A DNA stretch of 64,000 bases from Mycolicibacterium sp. ND9-15 (GTDB taxonomy: Bacteria; Actinomycetota; Actinomycetes; Mycobacteriales; Mycobacteriaceae): assembly GCF_035918395.1 (NCBI RefSeq), contig NZ_CP142362.1, forward strand, positions 657,501-721,500, given 5' to 3'. Positions within the stretch are counted from its first letter, which is position 1; each line of letters starts with the position of its first letter. This document shows positions 43,333 through 53,633 of this stretch, piece by piece. The notes beneath the pieces are model-generated. The model was not told the DNA's origin, made no database searches, and saw nothing but the letters and a program-made list of their open reading frames with translations. Position numbers and translations under genes: made by a program.

Positions 43333-43674
43333 TCAGCGCTTTTCCTTGATCTTCGCCTTCTTGCCACGCAACTCGCGCAGGTAGTAGAGCTTCGCGCGGC
43401 GGACGTCGCCGCGGGTCACGACGTCGATGTGGTCGATGTTGGGCGAATGCACCGGGAAGGTCCGCTCGACGCCCACGCCGTAGCTCTCCTTGCGCACGGT
43501 GAAGGTCTCCCGGACACCGCCGCCCTGACGACGCAGAACCACACCCTTGAAGACCTGGATGCGCTCCTTCGCGCCCTCGATGACCTTGACGTGCACGTTC
43601 ACGGTGTCGCCGGGACCGAAGTCCGGGATGTCGTCGCGCAGCGATGTCTGATCGACGAAGTCCAGCGTGTTCAT
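43333..43674 (-). CDS. rplS: 50S ribosomal protein L19
   Basis: 113 aa from the ATG at 43674 ([20 protein letters not shown]), the length found in M. tuberculosis; two more codons upstream are open but not needed. Conserved [20 protein letters not shown] and [20 protein letters not shown]19 sits at the subunit interface. Located 35 bases before lepB, so co-transcription is likely. Confidence 0.97.
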   Translation of the reverse strand: MNTLDFVDQTSLRDDIPDFGPGDTVNVHVKVIEGAKERIQVFKGVVLRRQGGGVRETFTVRKESYGVGVERTFPVHSPNIDHIDVVTRGDVRRAKLYYLRELRGKKAKIKEKR

Positions 43675-43994
43675 CGGTGACACTTCCTTGCGGTTGGCGG
43701 CTGCGGGCCGCTGTCACGACTGACGCCGTGACATGGGACTGCCGAGCCGATCTGATGGGGCGTATCGGGGTGTATCTCGCAGCGGGCGGAACTGGCCGTT
43801 CCCGGGTCCTGCACAGACAACTGCTCAATTGTGCCAGATCGGAGCCCGCCAGCGAAATCGCACCGCGCCGCCTCGCCTCCGGTTCGTAAGGTTAACTAAA
43901 CAGGCGCCCCGGGTACTTAGCCATTACGCTGAAACAAGGCTTGAGCGACGCGGCGGGCTTTACTCATCCCACCGCGGAGTACCTGAGGAGGGTC
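43675..43994. other. Divergent promoter region of rplS and lppW
   Basis: 320 bases without a gene. It must hold the rplS leader and promoter (minus) and the lppW promoter (plus). The AT-rich patch GGTTAACTAAACAGG near 43890 is a possible promoter element. No L19-type leader structure was worked out. Confidence 0.4.
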
Positions 43995-44939
43995 ATGCGA
44001 AGGCGGCCGTCGAGCCTGGTCAGCACGCTCGCGATCATTACGGTTGCGGTTCTGGCGGCCGCCGGCTGTGAGGCCAAAGTGCACGGAACGCCGCCCCGCC
44101 CGGCGTCCCCGCACCTGACCGTCGTCGTGCCGCAGGGCGGCATGGCGCCGCTGCCCGAAGCTCCACCCGACGAACCTCCCGCATCTTTCGGCGGCCTCGA
44201 GGATCGCACACGCTCGGCGACCGCCCTGGCCGCCGAGGCCGGGGCCGACCTCTCGATCACCGTCCTTGACCGCAACACCGGGCAGCTCGTCTCGAACGGC
44301 AACAGCGAGGCGATGCCCATCGCCTCGGTGGTCAAGCTGTTCATCGCCGATGACCTGCTGCTGCAGGAATCGCAGGGGCGGACCGAGCTCACGCCTGCGG
44401 ATCGCCGGGCGTTCGAAGCGATGTTGCGGTCCTCGGACGACAGCGCGGCCGAGGTCTTCTGGAATCGCGGCGGCGGCAGCGCGATCGTGTCGCGGGTCAC
44501 CGCGCGATACGGCCTGGGGGCGACCAGCACGCCCTATAACGGCCGTTGGTTCAACACCTTGAGCACCACCGGTGACCTCGTTCGGTACTACGCCCAACTG
44601 CTGTCCGGCAGCGGCGGGTTACCCCGCGACGAGGCCAACGTCATCTTGTCGAATCTGGCGGCGTCGACGCCGACGGCGCCCGACGGCACGGTGCCCGGCG
44701 GCGTCTACCCGCAGCGGTTCGGCATCCCCGAGGGCCTCTACGCCGAGCGGGTGGCCGTCAAGCAGGGCTGGTTCTGCTGCTGGGACGGGGGCAACTGGGT
44801 GCATTGGTCGACCGGAGCGATCGGGGACGACCATCGCTATGTCATGGCGATCGCCTCGATGCAGCCCACCGACGACGCCACCGCACGCGACACGATCACC
44901 CAGGCCGTCAAGACGATGTTCCCAGGCGGGCACGTTTAG
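43995..44939 (+). CDS. lppW: Lipoprotein LppW, beta-lactamase/transpeptidase-like
   Basis: 314 aa, the same length as M. tuberculosis LppW (Rv2905). The lipoprotein signal [19 protein letters not shown] gives the acylated Cys. The outer domain resembles class A beta-lactamases: [14 protein letters not shown] with an SxxK-like set, and [12 protein letters not shown] where a KTG would be. Real enzyme activity is doubtful. GAGGAGG lies just before the ATG. It converges on trmD with a 4-base overlap. Confidence 0.92.
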   Translation: MRRRPSSLVSTLAIITVAVLAAAGCEAKVHGTPPRPASPHLTVVVPQGGMAPLPEAPPDEPPASFGGLEDRTRSATALAAEAGADLSITVLDRNTGQLVSNGNSEAMPIASVVKLFIADDLLLQESQGRTELTPADRRAFEAMLRSSDDSAAEVFWNRGGGSAIVSRVTARYGLGATSTPYNGRWFNTLSTTGDLVRYYAQLLSGSGGLPRDEANVILSNLAASTPTAPDGTVPGGVYPQRFGIPEGLYAERVAVKQGWFCCWDGGNWVHWSTGAIGDDHRYVMAIASMQPTDDATARDTITQAVKTMFPGGHV

Positions 44940-45622
44940 TCCGTCGGGTCGAGCAGATCCGGTCGGCGTTCCCGTGTGCGCTGCAATCCTTGCTCACGCC
45001 GCCAAGCCGCCACCTTCGCGTGGTCGCCCGACAACAGGACGTCGGGCACATCGAGGCCGCGCCAACTCGGCGGCCGGGTATAGCTCGGCGCCTCCAGTAC
45101 CCCTTGCGAGTGCGAATCATCCTGGTGCGACGCGGGATTGCCGAGCACGCCCGGCAACAGTCGAACGATCGCTTCGATCATCACCAGGACCGCCGACTCC
45201 CCGCCGGGCAGTACGTAGTCGCCGATGGACACTTCTTCAACGCGCATCCGGCGCGCCGCGTCCTCGACGACCCGTTGATCGATCCCCTCGTATCGGCCGC
45301 ATGCGAACACTAGGTGCTTTTCCTCCGCCCACGCTTGCGCGTCAGCCTGCCCGAAAAGCCGCCCGGCCGGCGTGGGTACCACGAGAAGTGTTTCATGCGA
45401 GCAGATCTCGTCGAGCGCAGCGCCCCACACGGGGGCTTTCATCACCATTCCCGGCCCGCCCCCGTACGGTGCGTCGTCGACCGAACGGTGCACATCGTGG
45501 GTCCAGCGCCGCAGATCGTGCACGGCCAGCTCGACGATGCCCTTCTCAATCGCTTTGCCTGGCAACGACTGTCGCAGCGGCTCGAGGTAGGCCGGGAAGA
45601 TCGTGACCACATCAATGAGCAC
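44936..45622 (-). CDS. trmD: tRNA (guanine-N1)-methyltransferase
   Basis: 228 aa, GTG start. It methylates G37 in tRNAs to prevent frameshifts. The SAM-binding trefoil knot region is [15 protein letters not shown] and [14 protein letters not shown]; the C-terminal helices include [20 protein letters not shown]. In the ribosomal maturation operon rpsP-KH-rimM-trmD, 12 bases after rimM. Confidence 0.97.
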   Translation of the reverse strand: MLIDVVTIFPAYLEPLRQSLPGKAIEKGIVELAVHDLRRWTHDVHRSVDDAPYGGGPGMVMKAPVWGAALDEICSHETLLVVPTPAGRLFGQADAQAWAEEKHLVFACGRYEGIDQRVVEDAARRMRVEEVSIGDYVLPGGESAVLVMIEAIVRLLPGVLGNPASHQDDSHSQGVLEAPSYTRPPSWRGLDVPDVLLSGDHAKVAAWRREQGLQRTRERRPDLLDPTD

Positions 45623-45634
45623 GGCTTGGCATCC

Positions 45635-46150
45635 TCACAGTTCCAGCAGGCCCTCGGGCGGGTCGATCTCGATGACCCGATCGGTCAGCGACACCGACGT
45701 CACGATCGCGCCGACGAACGGAACCAGCACCTCGCGCTCGGCCCCGCGCACCGCGAGCAGTTCGCCCGCCGCGGTGTGCAACACCTCCGCCACGGAACCG
45801 ATGACGTCGCCGGCGACGGTCCGCACCTGCAGACCCTCGAGTTGATGGTCGTAGTACTCATCGGGGTCGTCGATGGGCGGCAGTTCCCGCGAGTCGACGA
45901 CGAACAACGTGCCCCGCAACGCGTCCGCGGCGTTGCGGTCGGCCACTCCGTTCAGCCGCACCAGCAGACGGCCGCCGTGTTCGCGCACCGACTCGATCGC
46001 GTACTCGCGCTCCGGGGTTCCCTTGGCGGGACGGCCGCGAAGCGATGTGCCGGGTGCGAACCGTGCGTCGGGGTCATCGGTGCGGACGTCCACCACCACC
46101 TCACCGGTGATGCCGTGCGCTTTGACGACCCGCCCGACAACGAGGTCCAT
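45635..46150 (-). CDS. rimM: 16S rRNA processing protein RimM
   Basis: 171 aa. It helps assemble the 30S head with S19. The N-terminal domain starts [20 protein letters not shown], followed by a PRC-barrel domain with [16 protein letters not shown] and [17 protein letters not shown]. Located between the KH gene (8-base gap) and trmD. Confidence 0.96.
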   Translation of the reverse strand: MDLVVGRVVKAHGITGEVVVDVRTDDPDARFAPGTSLRGRPAKGTPEREYAIESVREHGGRLLVRLNGVADRNAADALRGTLFVVDSRELPPIDDPDEYYDHQLEGLQVRTVAGDVIGSVAEVLHTAAGELLAVRGAEREVLVPFVGAIVTSVSLTDRVIEIDPPEGLLEL

Positions 46151-46158
46151 GTGACCGG

Positions 46159-46401
46159 TTACTGGTCGGTGTCCACCACGTCGACGCGGATGCCGCGACC
46201 GCCGATACCGGCGACGAGCGTGCGCAGCGCGGTCGCAGTGCGTCCACCTCGTCCGATCACCTTGCCCAGGTCATCGGGATGCACGTGCACCTCGACGGTA
46301 CGTCCGCGCCGGTTGGTCACCATGTCGACACGGACGTCGTCGGGGTTGTCGACGATCCCGCGCACCAGGTGTTCGACCGCGTCGACGACGACAGAACTCA
46401 C
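46159..46401 (-). CDS. KH-domain RNA-binding protein (Rv2908c orthologue, KhpA)
   Basis: 80 aa, GTG start. One KH domain with the RNA-binding loop [11 protein letters not shown]. KhpA proteins bind many RNAs and work with KhpB/Jag in cell-shape control in Gram-positives. Between rpsP and rimM as usual, 8 bases after rpsP. Confidence 0.94.
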   Translation of the reverse strand: MSSVVVDAVEHLVRGIVDNPDDVRVDMVTNRRGRTVEVHVHPDDLGKVIGRGGRTATALRTLVAGIGGRGIRVDVVDTDQ

Positions 46402-46409
46402 GGCCTGGC

Positions 46410-47003
46410 TCAGCTCTCAGCCGAGGGCTCGTCCGAGGAGCCGTCGGCCGTCGCGCCGGCGACGCTGGCGTCCTCGCCCTCGGCCGGCGGTTCGGACTGG
46501 TCCTTGACGGGGGCCGGGTCGGTCTTGGGGTCGGCCTGGGCCGTGGCCTCGACCGCCTTCTGATCCGACTCGTCGGACGCCTTGTCGGCGGCCTGCGCGG
46601 CCTTCTTGGCTGCAGGCGCCTTCTTCTTCTTGGGCTGGGTGGCCTCGGTACTCGGACCGCCCTCGGCTTCGGCCAGCGCCGCGTTGAACAGGTCCAGCTT
46701 GCTGGGCTTGGGCTCCTTGACCTTCAGCGTGCCCTCGGCCCCGGGCAGACCCTTGAACTTCTGCCAGTCACCGGTGATCTTCAGCAGCGCGAGTACGGGT
46801 TCGGTGGGCTGGGCACCGACACCAAGCCAGTACTGGGCCCGTTCCGAGTCGATCTCGATGAGGCTGGGATCTTCCTTCGGGTGGTACCGCCCGATAACTT
46901 CGATCGCCCGGCCCTGACGGCGGGTGCGCGCGTCGGCGACGGCGATGCGGTACTGGGGATTGCGGATCTTGCCAAGCCGAGCGAGCTTGATCTTTACAGC
47001 CAT
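46410..47003 (-). CDS. rpsP: 30S ribosomal protein S16 with long acidic/Lys-rich tail
   Basis: 197 aa from the ATG at 47003. The first ~90 residues are normal S16 ([31 protein letters not shown]). The last ~100 are low complexity: Ala/Lys-rich ([19 protein letters not shown]), then acidic. Mycobacterial S16 carries such a tail, absent from E. coli S16 (82 aa). First gene of the operon with khpA, rimM and trmD. Confidence 0.97.
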   Translation of the reverse strand: MAVKIKLARLGKIRNPQYRIAVADARTRRQGRAIEVIGRYHPKEDPSLIEIDSERAQYWLGVGAQPTEPVLALLKITGDWQKFKGLPGAEGTLKVKEPKPSKLDLFNAALAEAEGGPSTEATQPKKKKAPAAKKAAQAADKASDESDQKAVEATAQADPKTDPAPVKDQSEPPAEGEDASVAGATADGSSDEPSAES

Positions 47004-47202
47004 GGTTGTGCTACTTCTCCTGTGATTGCCACGCTGCAATTCAGCGATCGAGGCGGGTTGCCTCGGTCCGGTTTTGCCTTGCGTGTGTGACCGCCGCAGG
47101 AGCGCCCAGCGAGCAGCCGGAGGCGGATCGCTCAGAACGGGTCCCGCGGTAGACAGCCGCCCATTGTGCCAGACCACGGATGGTTCTCCCAAAGCGGCGG
47201 TT

Positions 47203-48570
47203 TCAGAGACCCAGCACCGCCTTGGCGATCAGGAAGTAGACCAGCAGACCGGTCGCGTCGACGAAGGTCGAGATGAACGGGTTGGAGAACACCGCCGGGT
47301 CGGCCCGGAGTGCGCGCGCGACCAGCGGCATCGCCCCGCCGACGGTGGCCGCCATGGCGCACACGCCGACGAACGTCAACCCGATCACGATGCCGATGTC
47401 GATGTCGTAGACGAGGCTGGTCACCACGAACGCCAGCGACCCGAGAAGGAGACCCAGCGACAAACCCACGCGAAACTCGCGGAACAGCACTTTGAACACG
47501 TCCCGCGGCCCGACGTCGCCAAGCGCCAACGCGCGGGTGACAGTGGTCGCCGCCTGGTTGCCGGTGTTGCCGCCGGTGCCGATCAGCAGTGGCACGAACA
47601 GCGCCAAGGTCACCACCTCGGACAGTGTGGCCTCAAAGATCTCCAAGACCTGCACGGTCAACGTCGCGCCGACCGCCAGCACAAGCAGCCACACCACTCG
47701 CGAGCGCACCAGGTTCGACACCGGCGCCGTCAGATACGGCCGGCGCAACGGTTCTGAACCGCTGAGCCGGGCCTGGTCCTCGGATTCCTCGCTCTCCAGG
47801 ATCCGCAGCGCGTCGTCGACGGTGAGGATGCCCACGAGCCGGGACTCGTTGTCGACCACCGGCAGCGCCAGCAGTTTGAGGTCGGCACAGCGGCGCGCCG
47901 CGATCTCGGCGTCCTCGGTGGCCCGCACCGAGTGCGCGGGCCGCATCACCTCGGTGATGGTGACGTCGGACGACGAGCGCAACAGCCCGCGCAGGCCCAC
48001 GACACCGACCAGCACCCGCTGGTCGTCGGTGACCGGCAGCGCGTAGATGGTTTCGGCGTCCTCGAGGTGGTCGGTCACCCGCGTCAACGCCTCGGCGACG
48101 GTCATCTGCGGCCGCAGCGACACGAATTCCGGACTCATCCGGCGACCGATCGAGTCCCGCGGATAGTCGAGGATGCCGGCGGTCATCTCCCGCTCCCGCT
48201 GCGGTAGACCCTGCAGAAGCCGCCGCGCGACCGTTGCCGGCAATTCGTCGATCAGTTCCACTCGGTCGTCGGGGTCCAGGTCGGCGAACAACGCGGCCAC
48301 GTCGTTCTCCTGCAACCCGCCCAGCAGATCGCTCTGCAGGGTGGGGTCGAGACTCTCGAACACCGCCAGCGCTTGACCCTTGGGCAGCACCCGGTACAGG
48401 ACGGCGCGCTGCCGGTGACCGAGCCGTTCGAGGATCTCGACGACCTCAGCCGTCGACAGCGGCCGCACCGCTACGTTCAGCGCGGGTAGATCCAGCGCAT
48501 CCAGCGCGGTGAGCACCGCCTTGAGGCGGGCGTCAGGAGCCGCATCGTTGACGGTCAGCCCGCACACCAC
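47203..48570 (-). CDS. mgtE: Magnesium transporter MgtE
   Basis: 455 aa, start GTG at 48570 (overlapping the upstream TAG) or 48567. The N domain ([20 protein letters not shown]) and two CBS domains (from about residue 140; [29 protein letters not shown]) gate the pore. Five membrane helices carry the Mg signature [20 protein letters not shown]. It is not in the matching M. tuberculosis neighbourhood, so it is a local insertion between the NTF2-like gene and rpsP. Confidence 0.95.
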   Translation of the reverse strand: MVCGLTVNDAAPDARLKAVLTALDALDLPALNVAVRPLSTAEVVEILERLGHRQRAVLYRVLPKGQALAVFESLDPTLQSDLLGGLQENDVAALFADLDPDDRVELIDELPATVARRLLQGLPQREREMTAGILDYPRDSIGRRMSPEFVSLRPQMTVAEALTRVTDHLEDAETIYALPVTDDQRVLVGVVGLRGLLRSSSDVTITEVMRPAHSVRATEDAEIAARRCADLKLLALPVVDNESRLVGILTVDDALRILESEESEDQARLSGSEPLRRPYLTAPVSNLVRSRVVWLLVLAVGATLTVQVLEIFEATLSEVVTLALFVPLLIGTGGNTGNQAATTVTRALALGDVGPRDVFKVLFREFRVGLSLGLLLGSLAFVVTSLVYDIDIGIVIGLTFVGVCAMAATVGGAMPLVARALRADPAVFSNPFISTFVDATGLLVYFLIAKAVLGL

Positions 48571-49001
48571 TACACCACCTTGTCGAAGCACTTGGTTTCC
48601 ACGCGGCGGGTAATCCGCCAGCCGTCGGGGGTGCGGGCGAACTCGTCGTCGTACCAGAGCCCGCAGAACAGAACTTGTCCCTTGTCGCCGCCCAAGACCA
48701 TCGGATTGAAACAGAGGGTGCGCGCGGCGGCCGTGTCGCCGTCGGAGTGGTAGCGGATGTTCACGTCGAAGTTGCCCAGCAGATGGGCGTAGGCCGGAAA
48801 GTTCGGCAGCACCTCGGCCAGCCACGCCTTGATCTGCGGGTAGCCGCCGTCGATCCCGCCCATCGCGCGGTAGTCGATGTAGGCGTCCGCGGTGAATACC
48901 TGATCGAGGTCGTCGAATCGCTTCTGGTCGATCGCGGTCGAATAGTCGATCAACAGCTGCTGTATTTCAAAGCGGTCCGAAATCTCCTCCAGGCTCAACA
49001 T
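48570..49001 (-). CDS. SnoaL/NTF2-like protein (Rv2910c orthologue)
   Basis: 143 aa. NTF2 fold with EIQQLLIDYSTAIDQKRFDD, DAYIDYRAMGG and GWRITRRVETKCFD. The pocket could bind a hydrophobic ligand or act as an isomerase or hydrolase; no reaction is known. The stop is one base from the mgtE start, so the two are coupled. Divergent from dacB2. Confidence 0.88.
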   Translation of the reverse strand: MLSLEEISDRFEIQQLLIDYSTAIDQKRFDDLDQVFTADAYIDYRAMGGIDGGYPQIKAWLAEVLPNFPAYAHLLGNFDVNIRYHSDGDTAAARTLCFNPMVLGGDKGQVLFCGLWYDDEFARTPDGWRITRRVETKCFDKVV

Positions 49002-49033
49002 GCGTCGATTGAACACGACTAGGCTGCCTGCCC

Positions 49034-49909
49034 ATGCGCAAGCTGTTGATCTGCCTGACGAGTGTCCTGTGCCTGGTGGCCTGGGGAACCACTGTCGCCG
49101 CGGCCGCACCCGTCGGAGTGAGCCAACCGTCGGGGTCGATTCCGGTCCCCGACGGGCCCGCCCAAGCATGGATTCTGGCCGACATGGACACCGGCGCGGT
49201 GCTCGCCGCCCGCGACGAGTACGGCCAGTACGCGCCCGCCAGCACGATCAAGGTGCTGCTGGCCCTGACCGTGCTCGACGAACTACCGCTCGACGCCACC
49301 GTGGTCGCGAACGAGGCCGACACCGAGGTCGAGTGCAACTGCGCGGGGGTCACGCCCGGCATGGTCTACACCACGCGCCAACTGCTGGAGGCGCTGCTGC
49401 TGGTGTCGGGCAACGATGCGGCCAACACCTTGGCCACCATGCTCGGCGGCTACGACGTCGCGGTGACCAAGATGAACGCCAAGGCGGCCCTGCTCGGCGC
49501 GTACGGCACCAACGCTGCCTCACCGTCAGGCCTCGACGGACCCGGCATCGAGATGTGGTCGTCGCCGCACGATCTGGCGCTCATCTTCCGCAGCGCGATG
49601 GCCAACCCGGTCTTCGCCTCGATCACCGCCCAGCCGACCGCGGTATTCCCCACCGAGACCGGCGACAAGGTGCTGGTGAACCAGGACGAACTGCTCAAGC
49701 GGTATCCGGGCACACTCGGCGGGAAAACGGGGTTCACCGACCGCGCCAAGAAGACCTTCGTCGGCGCCGCGCAACGCGACGGACGTCGCCTTGTCCTCGC
49801 GTTGATGTTCGGCATGGACAAGCCCGGCCAAACGTACTGGGATCAGGCGGCGAGCCTGTTCGACTGGGGCTTCGCGCTGAGTCCCGGCACCAGTGTGGGA
49901 TCGCTGTGA
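49034..49909 (+). CDS. dacB2: D-alanyl-D-alanine carboxypeptidase DacB2
   Basis: 291 aa. Signal peptide (LLICLTSVLCLVAWGTTVAA). Penicillin-binding motifs: SxxK in PASTIKVLLAL, SxN in LVSGNDAANTL, and KTG in GGKTGFTDR. It trims the terminal D-Ala of peptidoglycan stem peptides outside the membrane. Equivalent to Rv2911. A second copy follows directly. Confidence 0.93.
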   Translation: MRKLLICLTSVLCLVAWGTTVAAAAPVGVSQPSGSIPVPDGPAQAWILADMDTGAVLAARDEYGQYAPASTIKVLLALTVLDELPLDATVVANEADTEVECNCAGVTPGMVYTTRQLLEALLLVSGNDAANTLATMLGGYDVAVTKMNAKAALLGAYGTNAASPSGLDGPGIEMWSSPHDLALIFRSAMANPVFASITAQPTAVFPTETGDKVLVNQDELLKRYPGTLGGKTGFTDRAKKTFVGAAQRDGRRLVLALMFGMDKPGQTYWDQAASLFDWGFALSPGTSVGSL

Positions 49910-49982
49910 CCGCCGCTTGAGTTGCTGAATCGCAACGCATCCGAGACCGGGCCGGGGGCCGCGGCCGATACGCTCGGCGGCC

Positions 49983-50828
49983 ATGCGTCACATGCTGGCT
50001 GCGTTGGCCATCGCGCTGACTTTCGCGATGTCCCCGGCCATCGGTGTCGCTCCGCCGGCCTCGGCGCAGCCGGGCGGCGAACCGTCGGGGGCCGTCGCGC
50101 TGCCCGACGGGCCGGCACAGTCTTGGGTTCTCGCTGACCTCGACTCCGGCCGAATCCTCGCTTCCCGCAATCCCCTCGAGCCGCACGCGCCCGCCAGCAC
50201 CATCAAGGCGCTGCTCGCCATGGTCGTGCTCGACCAGCTTCCACTCAACGGGGTGATTGCGGCCAGGCCGGCGGCCGCGGACGTCGAATGCTCTTGTGCC
50301 GGAGTGAAATCCGGACGCGCGTACACAGTCCGTCAACTGCTCGACGGGCTGATGCTGGTATCGGGTAACGACGCCGCCAACGTCCTCGCCGACGGTCTCG
50401 GCGGCTACCGGGTCGCGGTCGCGAAGATGAACGCCAAGGCCTCGGGTCTGGGTGCGCGCAACACGCGCGCGTCATCGCCGTCCGGGCTGGACGGGCCCGG
50501 CATGGAGTCGGTCACCACCGCCAAAGATCTTGCGGTGATCTATCGCCACGCGCTGCGGTACCCCGCCTTTGCGGCGATCGTGCGCCAGCAGTCGTCGTTG
50601 ATTCCGACCGACGACGGTCCGAAGACCATCACCAACCAGAATCAGCTGCTGAAGCGATATCCGGGCACGCTCGTCGGCAAGACCGGCTACACCAATCTGG
50701 CACGCGACACCTTCGTCGCCGCGGCGCAACGCGGCGGTCGTCGGCTGGTGGTCGCGCAGTTGTACGGCAACGGCGACCTCTACGGCCAGGCGATCGAGCT
50801 GTTCGACTGGGGCTTCAGCCAGCCTTAG
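49983..50828 (+). CDS. DacB2-like D-alanyl-D-alanine carboxypeptidase, tandem copy
   Basis: 281 aa. Same plan as the preceding gene: signal peptide ending PPASAQP, SxxK in PASTIKALLAM, SxN in LVSGNDAANVL, and KTG in VGKTGYTNL. Many stretches are the same (KRYPGTL, FDWGF near the end), so it arose by tandem duplication. The four-Cys pattern (ECSCAGV) is kept. A perfect 13-bp hairpin follows the stop. Confidence 0.92.
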   Translation: MRHMLAALAIALTFAMSPAIGVAPPASAQPGGEPSGAVALPDGPAQSWVLADLDSGRILASRNPLEPHAPASTIKALLAMVVLDQLPLNGVIAARPAAADVECSCAGVKSGRAYTVRQLLDGLMLVSGNDAANVLADGLGGYRVAVAKMNAKASGLGARNTRASSPSGLDGPGMESVTTAKDLAVIYRHALRYPAFAAIVRQQSSLIPTDDGPKTITNQNQLLKRYPGTLVGKTGYTNLARDTFVAAAQRGGRRLVVAQLYGNGDLYGQAIELFDWGFSQP

Positions 50829-50833
50829 GCAAT

Positions 50834-50897
50834 GCGCGAGCGACCGTGTCTGCGCACGACACGCCGCCTCTTCGCGGCATTTTGCGGTCGCTCGCGC
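50834..50897. terminator. Long perfect hairpin between convergent genes
   Basis: GCGCGAGCGACCG (50834-50846) and CGGTCGCTCGCGC (50885-50897) form a 13-bp perfect stem between the stops of the DacB2-like gene and the amidohydrolase gene. The inner part has further short pairs. A related sequence lies at 63885-63944, so this may be a repeated intergenic palindrome used as a two-way terminator. Confidence 0.65.
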
Positions 50898-50898
50898 C

Positions 50899-52002
50899 TC
50901 AGGGGAAGGTGCGCCCGCGCAGGATCACCAGATCCGGGCGGTTGAGGACAGCGGCACCACGCCGAGGATCGTCGGTGTAGCACACCAGGTCCGCGGGTGC
51001 ACCGTGCTCGATATTCGGCCGGCCGAGCCACTCGCGGGCGCTCCAGCAGGCGGCGCCCAGGGCCTCGGTCGGCGTCATCCCGATGTCGGTGAGCGCATCG
51101 ATCTCGTCGGCGATCCGACCGTGCGCCACCATGCTGCCCGCATCGGTGCCCGCGTAGATGGGGATGCCGGCCTCCCTGGCCGCGGCGATGCGCGAAAAGC
51201 TCTTTTCGTACAGGTCCCGCATATGCCGGGCGTATTTCGGATACTTCTCGGCGCCGTCGGCGATGCCCGGGAAGTTGGCGACGTTGATCAGCGTCGGCAC
51301 CAGCGCCGTGCCGTGCTCGACCATCAAGTCGATGGTGTCGTCGGTCAGGCCGGTTCCATGCTCGATGCAGTCGATACCGGCCTTGATCAGTCCCGGCAGC
51401 GCATCCTCGCTGAACACATGCGCCGTCACGCGTGCGCCGTTGGCATGGGCGGCGTCGATCGCGGCCTTGAGCACGTCGTCGGACCACAGCGGCGCCAGGT
51501 CGCCGACCTCGCGGTCGATCCAGTCGCCGACGAGCTTGACCCAGCCGTCGCCGAACCGGGCCTGCTCGACCACGGCCTCGGGCAGCGCGGACTCGTCTTC
51601 CAACTCGATCGCGAACCCGCGCTGATACCGCTTCGGCCTCGCCAGATGGCGACCCGCGCGGATGATCTCGGGAAGATCGTCGCGTTCGGCGAGGCTGCGG
51701 GTGTCCATCGGAGAACCGGCGTCGCGCAGCAGCAGCGCACCCGCGTCGCGTTCGACCTCGGCCTGCGCGATGCAATCGTCGAGGTTGTCGAGCGGGCCGT
51801 GGTCGCCGAGACCGACGTGGCAGTGCGCGTCGACGAGACCGGGCAGGATCCACCCTCCGTCAAACACGGTCACCGCGCCGCTGACCGGTTCGGCGCTCAG
51901 TACGCCACGGCGGCCGGGCTCTTCGCCCGAGGGCTCATCGACGATCCACCACTCCACCGGTTGCTCGTCGGGCAACCCGACGCCGCGCACGTGTAGGCGC
52001 AC
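50899..52002 (-). CDS. Amidohydrolase-family metal-dependent hydrolase (Rv2915c orthologue)
   Basis: 367 aa, GTG start. Metal-binding HxH is in LVDAHCHVGLGD. Further ligands are in ARVTAHVFSE, CIEHGTGLTDD and IYAGTDAGSMVAHG (Asp). Imidazolonepropionase/prolidase-type barrel; substrate unknown. Two bases after ffh, probably on the ffh transcript. Confidence 0.9.
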   Translation of the reverse strand: MRLHVRGVGLPDEQPVEWWIVDEPSGEEPGRRGVLSAEPVSGAVTVFDGGWILPGLVDAHCHVGLGDHGPLDNLDDCIAQAEVERDAGALLLRDAGSPMDTRSLAERDDLPEIIRAGRHLARPKRYQRGFAIELEDESALPEAVVEQARFGDGWVKLVGDWIDREVGDLAPLWSDDVLKAAIDAAHANGARVTAHVFSEDALPGLIKAGIDCIEHGTGLTDDTIDLMVEHGTALVPTLINVANFPGIADGAEKYPKYARHMRDLYEKSFSRIAAAREAGIPIYAGTDAGSMVAHGRIADEIDALTDIGMTPTEALGAACWSAREWLGRPNIEHGAPADLVCYTDDPRRGAAVLNRPDLVILRGRTFP

Positions 52003-52004
52003 GG

Positions 52005-53564
52005 CTACTTCTGGCCCGGGAACTTCAGCTTCGACAGGTCGATGTCGGCGAGCCCCGGTGGCAGCTCATCGAGTCCCTTGGGCATATCGGACAGATCGGG
52101 GAAGCCCGGCGGCATCCCAGCCATTCCGGCGCCGAGCGGATTGCGCACCTTGGGCGGCGTCGGTCCCCGACCACCCTTCTTCCCCTTCTTCCCTTTCTTG
52201 CCCTTGCGGTTGGATGGCTTGCGGCCGAACGGCATTCCCATCTGACCGGCCATGCTCGACATCATCTTGCGGGCCTCGAAGAACCGCTCGACGAGCTGGT
52301 TGACCTCGCCGACCGTCACGCCCGACCCGTTGGCGATGCGCAGCCGACGTGAACCGTTGATGATCTTCGGATCGGCGCGCTCCTGGGGCGTCATGCCGCG
52401 GATGATCGCCTGCAGACGGTCGAGTTGCTTGTCGTCGACGGCGGCCAGCGCATCCTTCATCTGGCCCGCGCCCGGCAACATACCCAGCAGGTTGCCGATC
52501 GGACCCATCTTGCGGATCGCCAGCATCTGCTCGAGAAAGTCCTCTAGCGTCAGCTCGCCACTGCCGATCTTGGCGGCCGCCTCTTCGGCTTTCTCGGCGT
52601 CGAAGACCTGCTCGGCCTGTTCGATCAGCGAGAGCACATCACCCATACCGAGGATGCGGCTGGCCATCCGGTCGGGATGGAAGACGTCGAAGTCCTCGAG
52701 CTTCTCCCCGCTCGAGGCGAACAGGATCGGCACACCGGTGATCTCGCGCACCGACAGCGCGGCGCCGCCACGCGCGTCGCCGTCCAGCTTGGTCAACACC
52801 ACACCGGTGAACCCGACACCCTCGCGGAACGCTTCGGCGGTGGTGACGGCGTCCTGGCCGATCATCGCGTCCAGCACGAAGATCACTTCGTCCGGGTTCA
52901 CAGCTTGCCTGATCGCCGCGGCCTGATCCATCAGCTCGTCGTCGATGCCGAGGCGGCCCGCGGTGTCGACGACGACCACGTCGAAATGCCTGGCCTTGGC
53001 CTCGGCCAGACCGGCCGCGGCGACCGCGACGGGATCACCCGGTGCCGCGTCCGCCGACCCTTCGGCCGACACACCGGGGTGCGGTGCGAAGACCGCGACC
53101 TCGGCCCGCTGACCCACGATCTGCAACTGATTCACCGCACCCGGCCGCTGCAGGTCGCACGCCACTAGAAGTGGTGTATGCCCTTGTCCCCGAAGCCATC
53201 TCGCGAGCTTGCCGGCCAGTGTGGTCTTACCTGAGCCTTGGAGGCCGGCCAGCATGATGACGGTCGGCGGCGTCTTGGCGAACGCCAGCGGTCGGGTTTC
53301 ACCGCCGAGGATGCCGATCAGTTCCTCATTGACGATCTTGACGACCTGCTGGGCCGGGTTCAGCGCCCCGGACACCTCCGCGCCGCGGGCGCGCTCCTTG
53401 ATGCGGTTGACGAATGCGCGCACGACGGGCAACGACACATCGGCTTCCAGCAACGCCAGCCGGATCTCACGAGTGGTCGCGTCGATATCGGCGTCGGTCA
53501 GCCGCCCCTTGCCACGCAGCCCCTGCAGGGCGCCGGTCAACCGGTCGGACAGCGATTCAAACAC
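52005..53564 (-). CDS. ffh: Signal recognition particle GTPase
   Basis: 519 aa, GTG start. With 4.5S RNA, it takes membrane proteins to FtsY. N domain, then G motifs GLQGSGKTTLAGKLA, DTAGRLGIDDE and TKLDGDARGG. The Met-rich M domain includes MSSMAGQMGMPFG, with a Lys/Gly tail (NRKGKKGKKGKKGG) and a Pro/Met-rich end. The 4.5S RNA gene is not in this window. Confidence 0.97.
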   Translation of the reverse strand: MFESLSDRLTGALQGLRGKGRLTDADIDATTREIRLALLEADVSLPVVRAFVNRIKERARGAEVSGALNPAQQVVKIVNEELIGILGGETRPLAFAKTPPTVIMLAGLQGSGKTTLAGKLARWLRGQGHTPLLVACDLQRPGAVNQLQIVGQRAEVAVFAPHPGVSAEGSADAAPGDPVAVAAAGLAEAKARHFDVVVVDTAGRLGIDDELMDQAAAIRQAVNPDEVIFVLDAMIGQDAVTTAEAFREGVGFTGVVLTKLDGDARGGAALSVREITGVPILFASSGEKLEDFDVFHPDRMASRILGMGDVLSLIEQAEQVFDAEKAEEAAAKIGSGELTLEDFLEQMLAIRKMGPIGNLLGMLPGAGQMKDALAAVDDKQLDRLQAIIRGMTPQERADPKIINGSRRLRIANGSGVTVGEVNQLVERFFEARKMMSSMAGQMGMPFGRKPSNRKGKKGKKGKKGGRGPTPPKVRNPLGAGMAGMPPGFPDLSDMPKGLDELPPGLADIDLSKLKFPGQK

Positions 53565-53633
53565 GGCGTCCAGCCTAATGGGGGCCGGGTGGAGGCGGTC
53601 CGGGCAGGGCGTGTGCAGCGGGAACGGCCCCGA

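Noticed and set aside
52005..53564. 4.5S RNA gene near ffh
   Set aside because: The gaps around ffh are too short (2 and 69 bases) to hold it.
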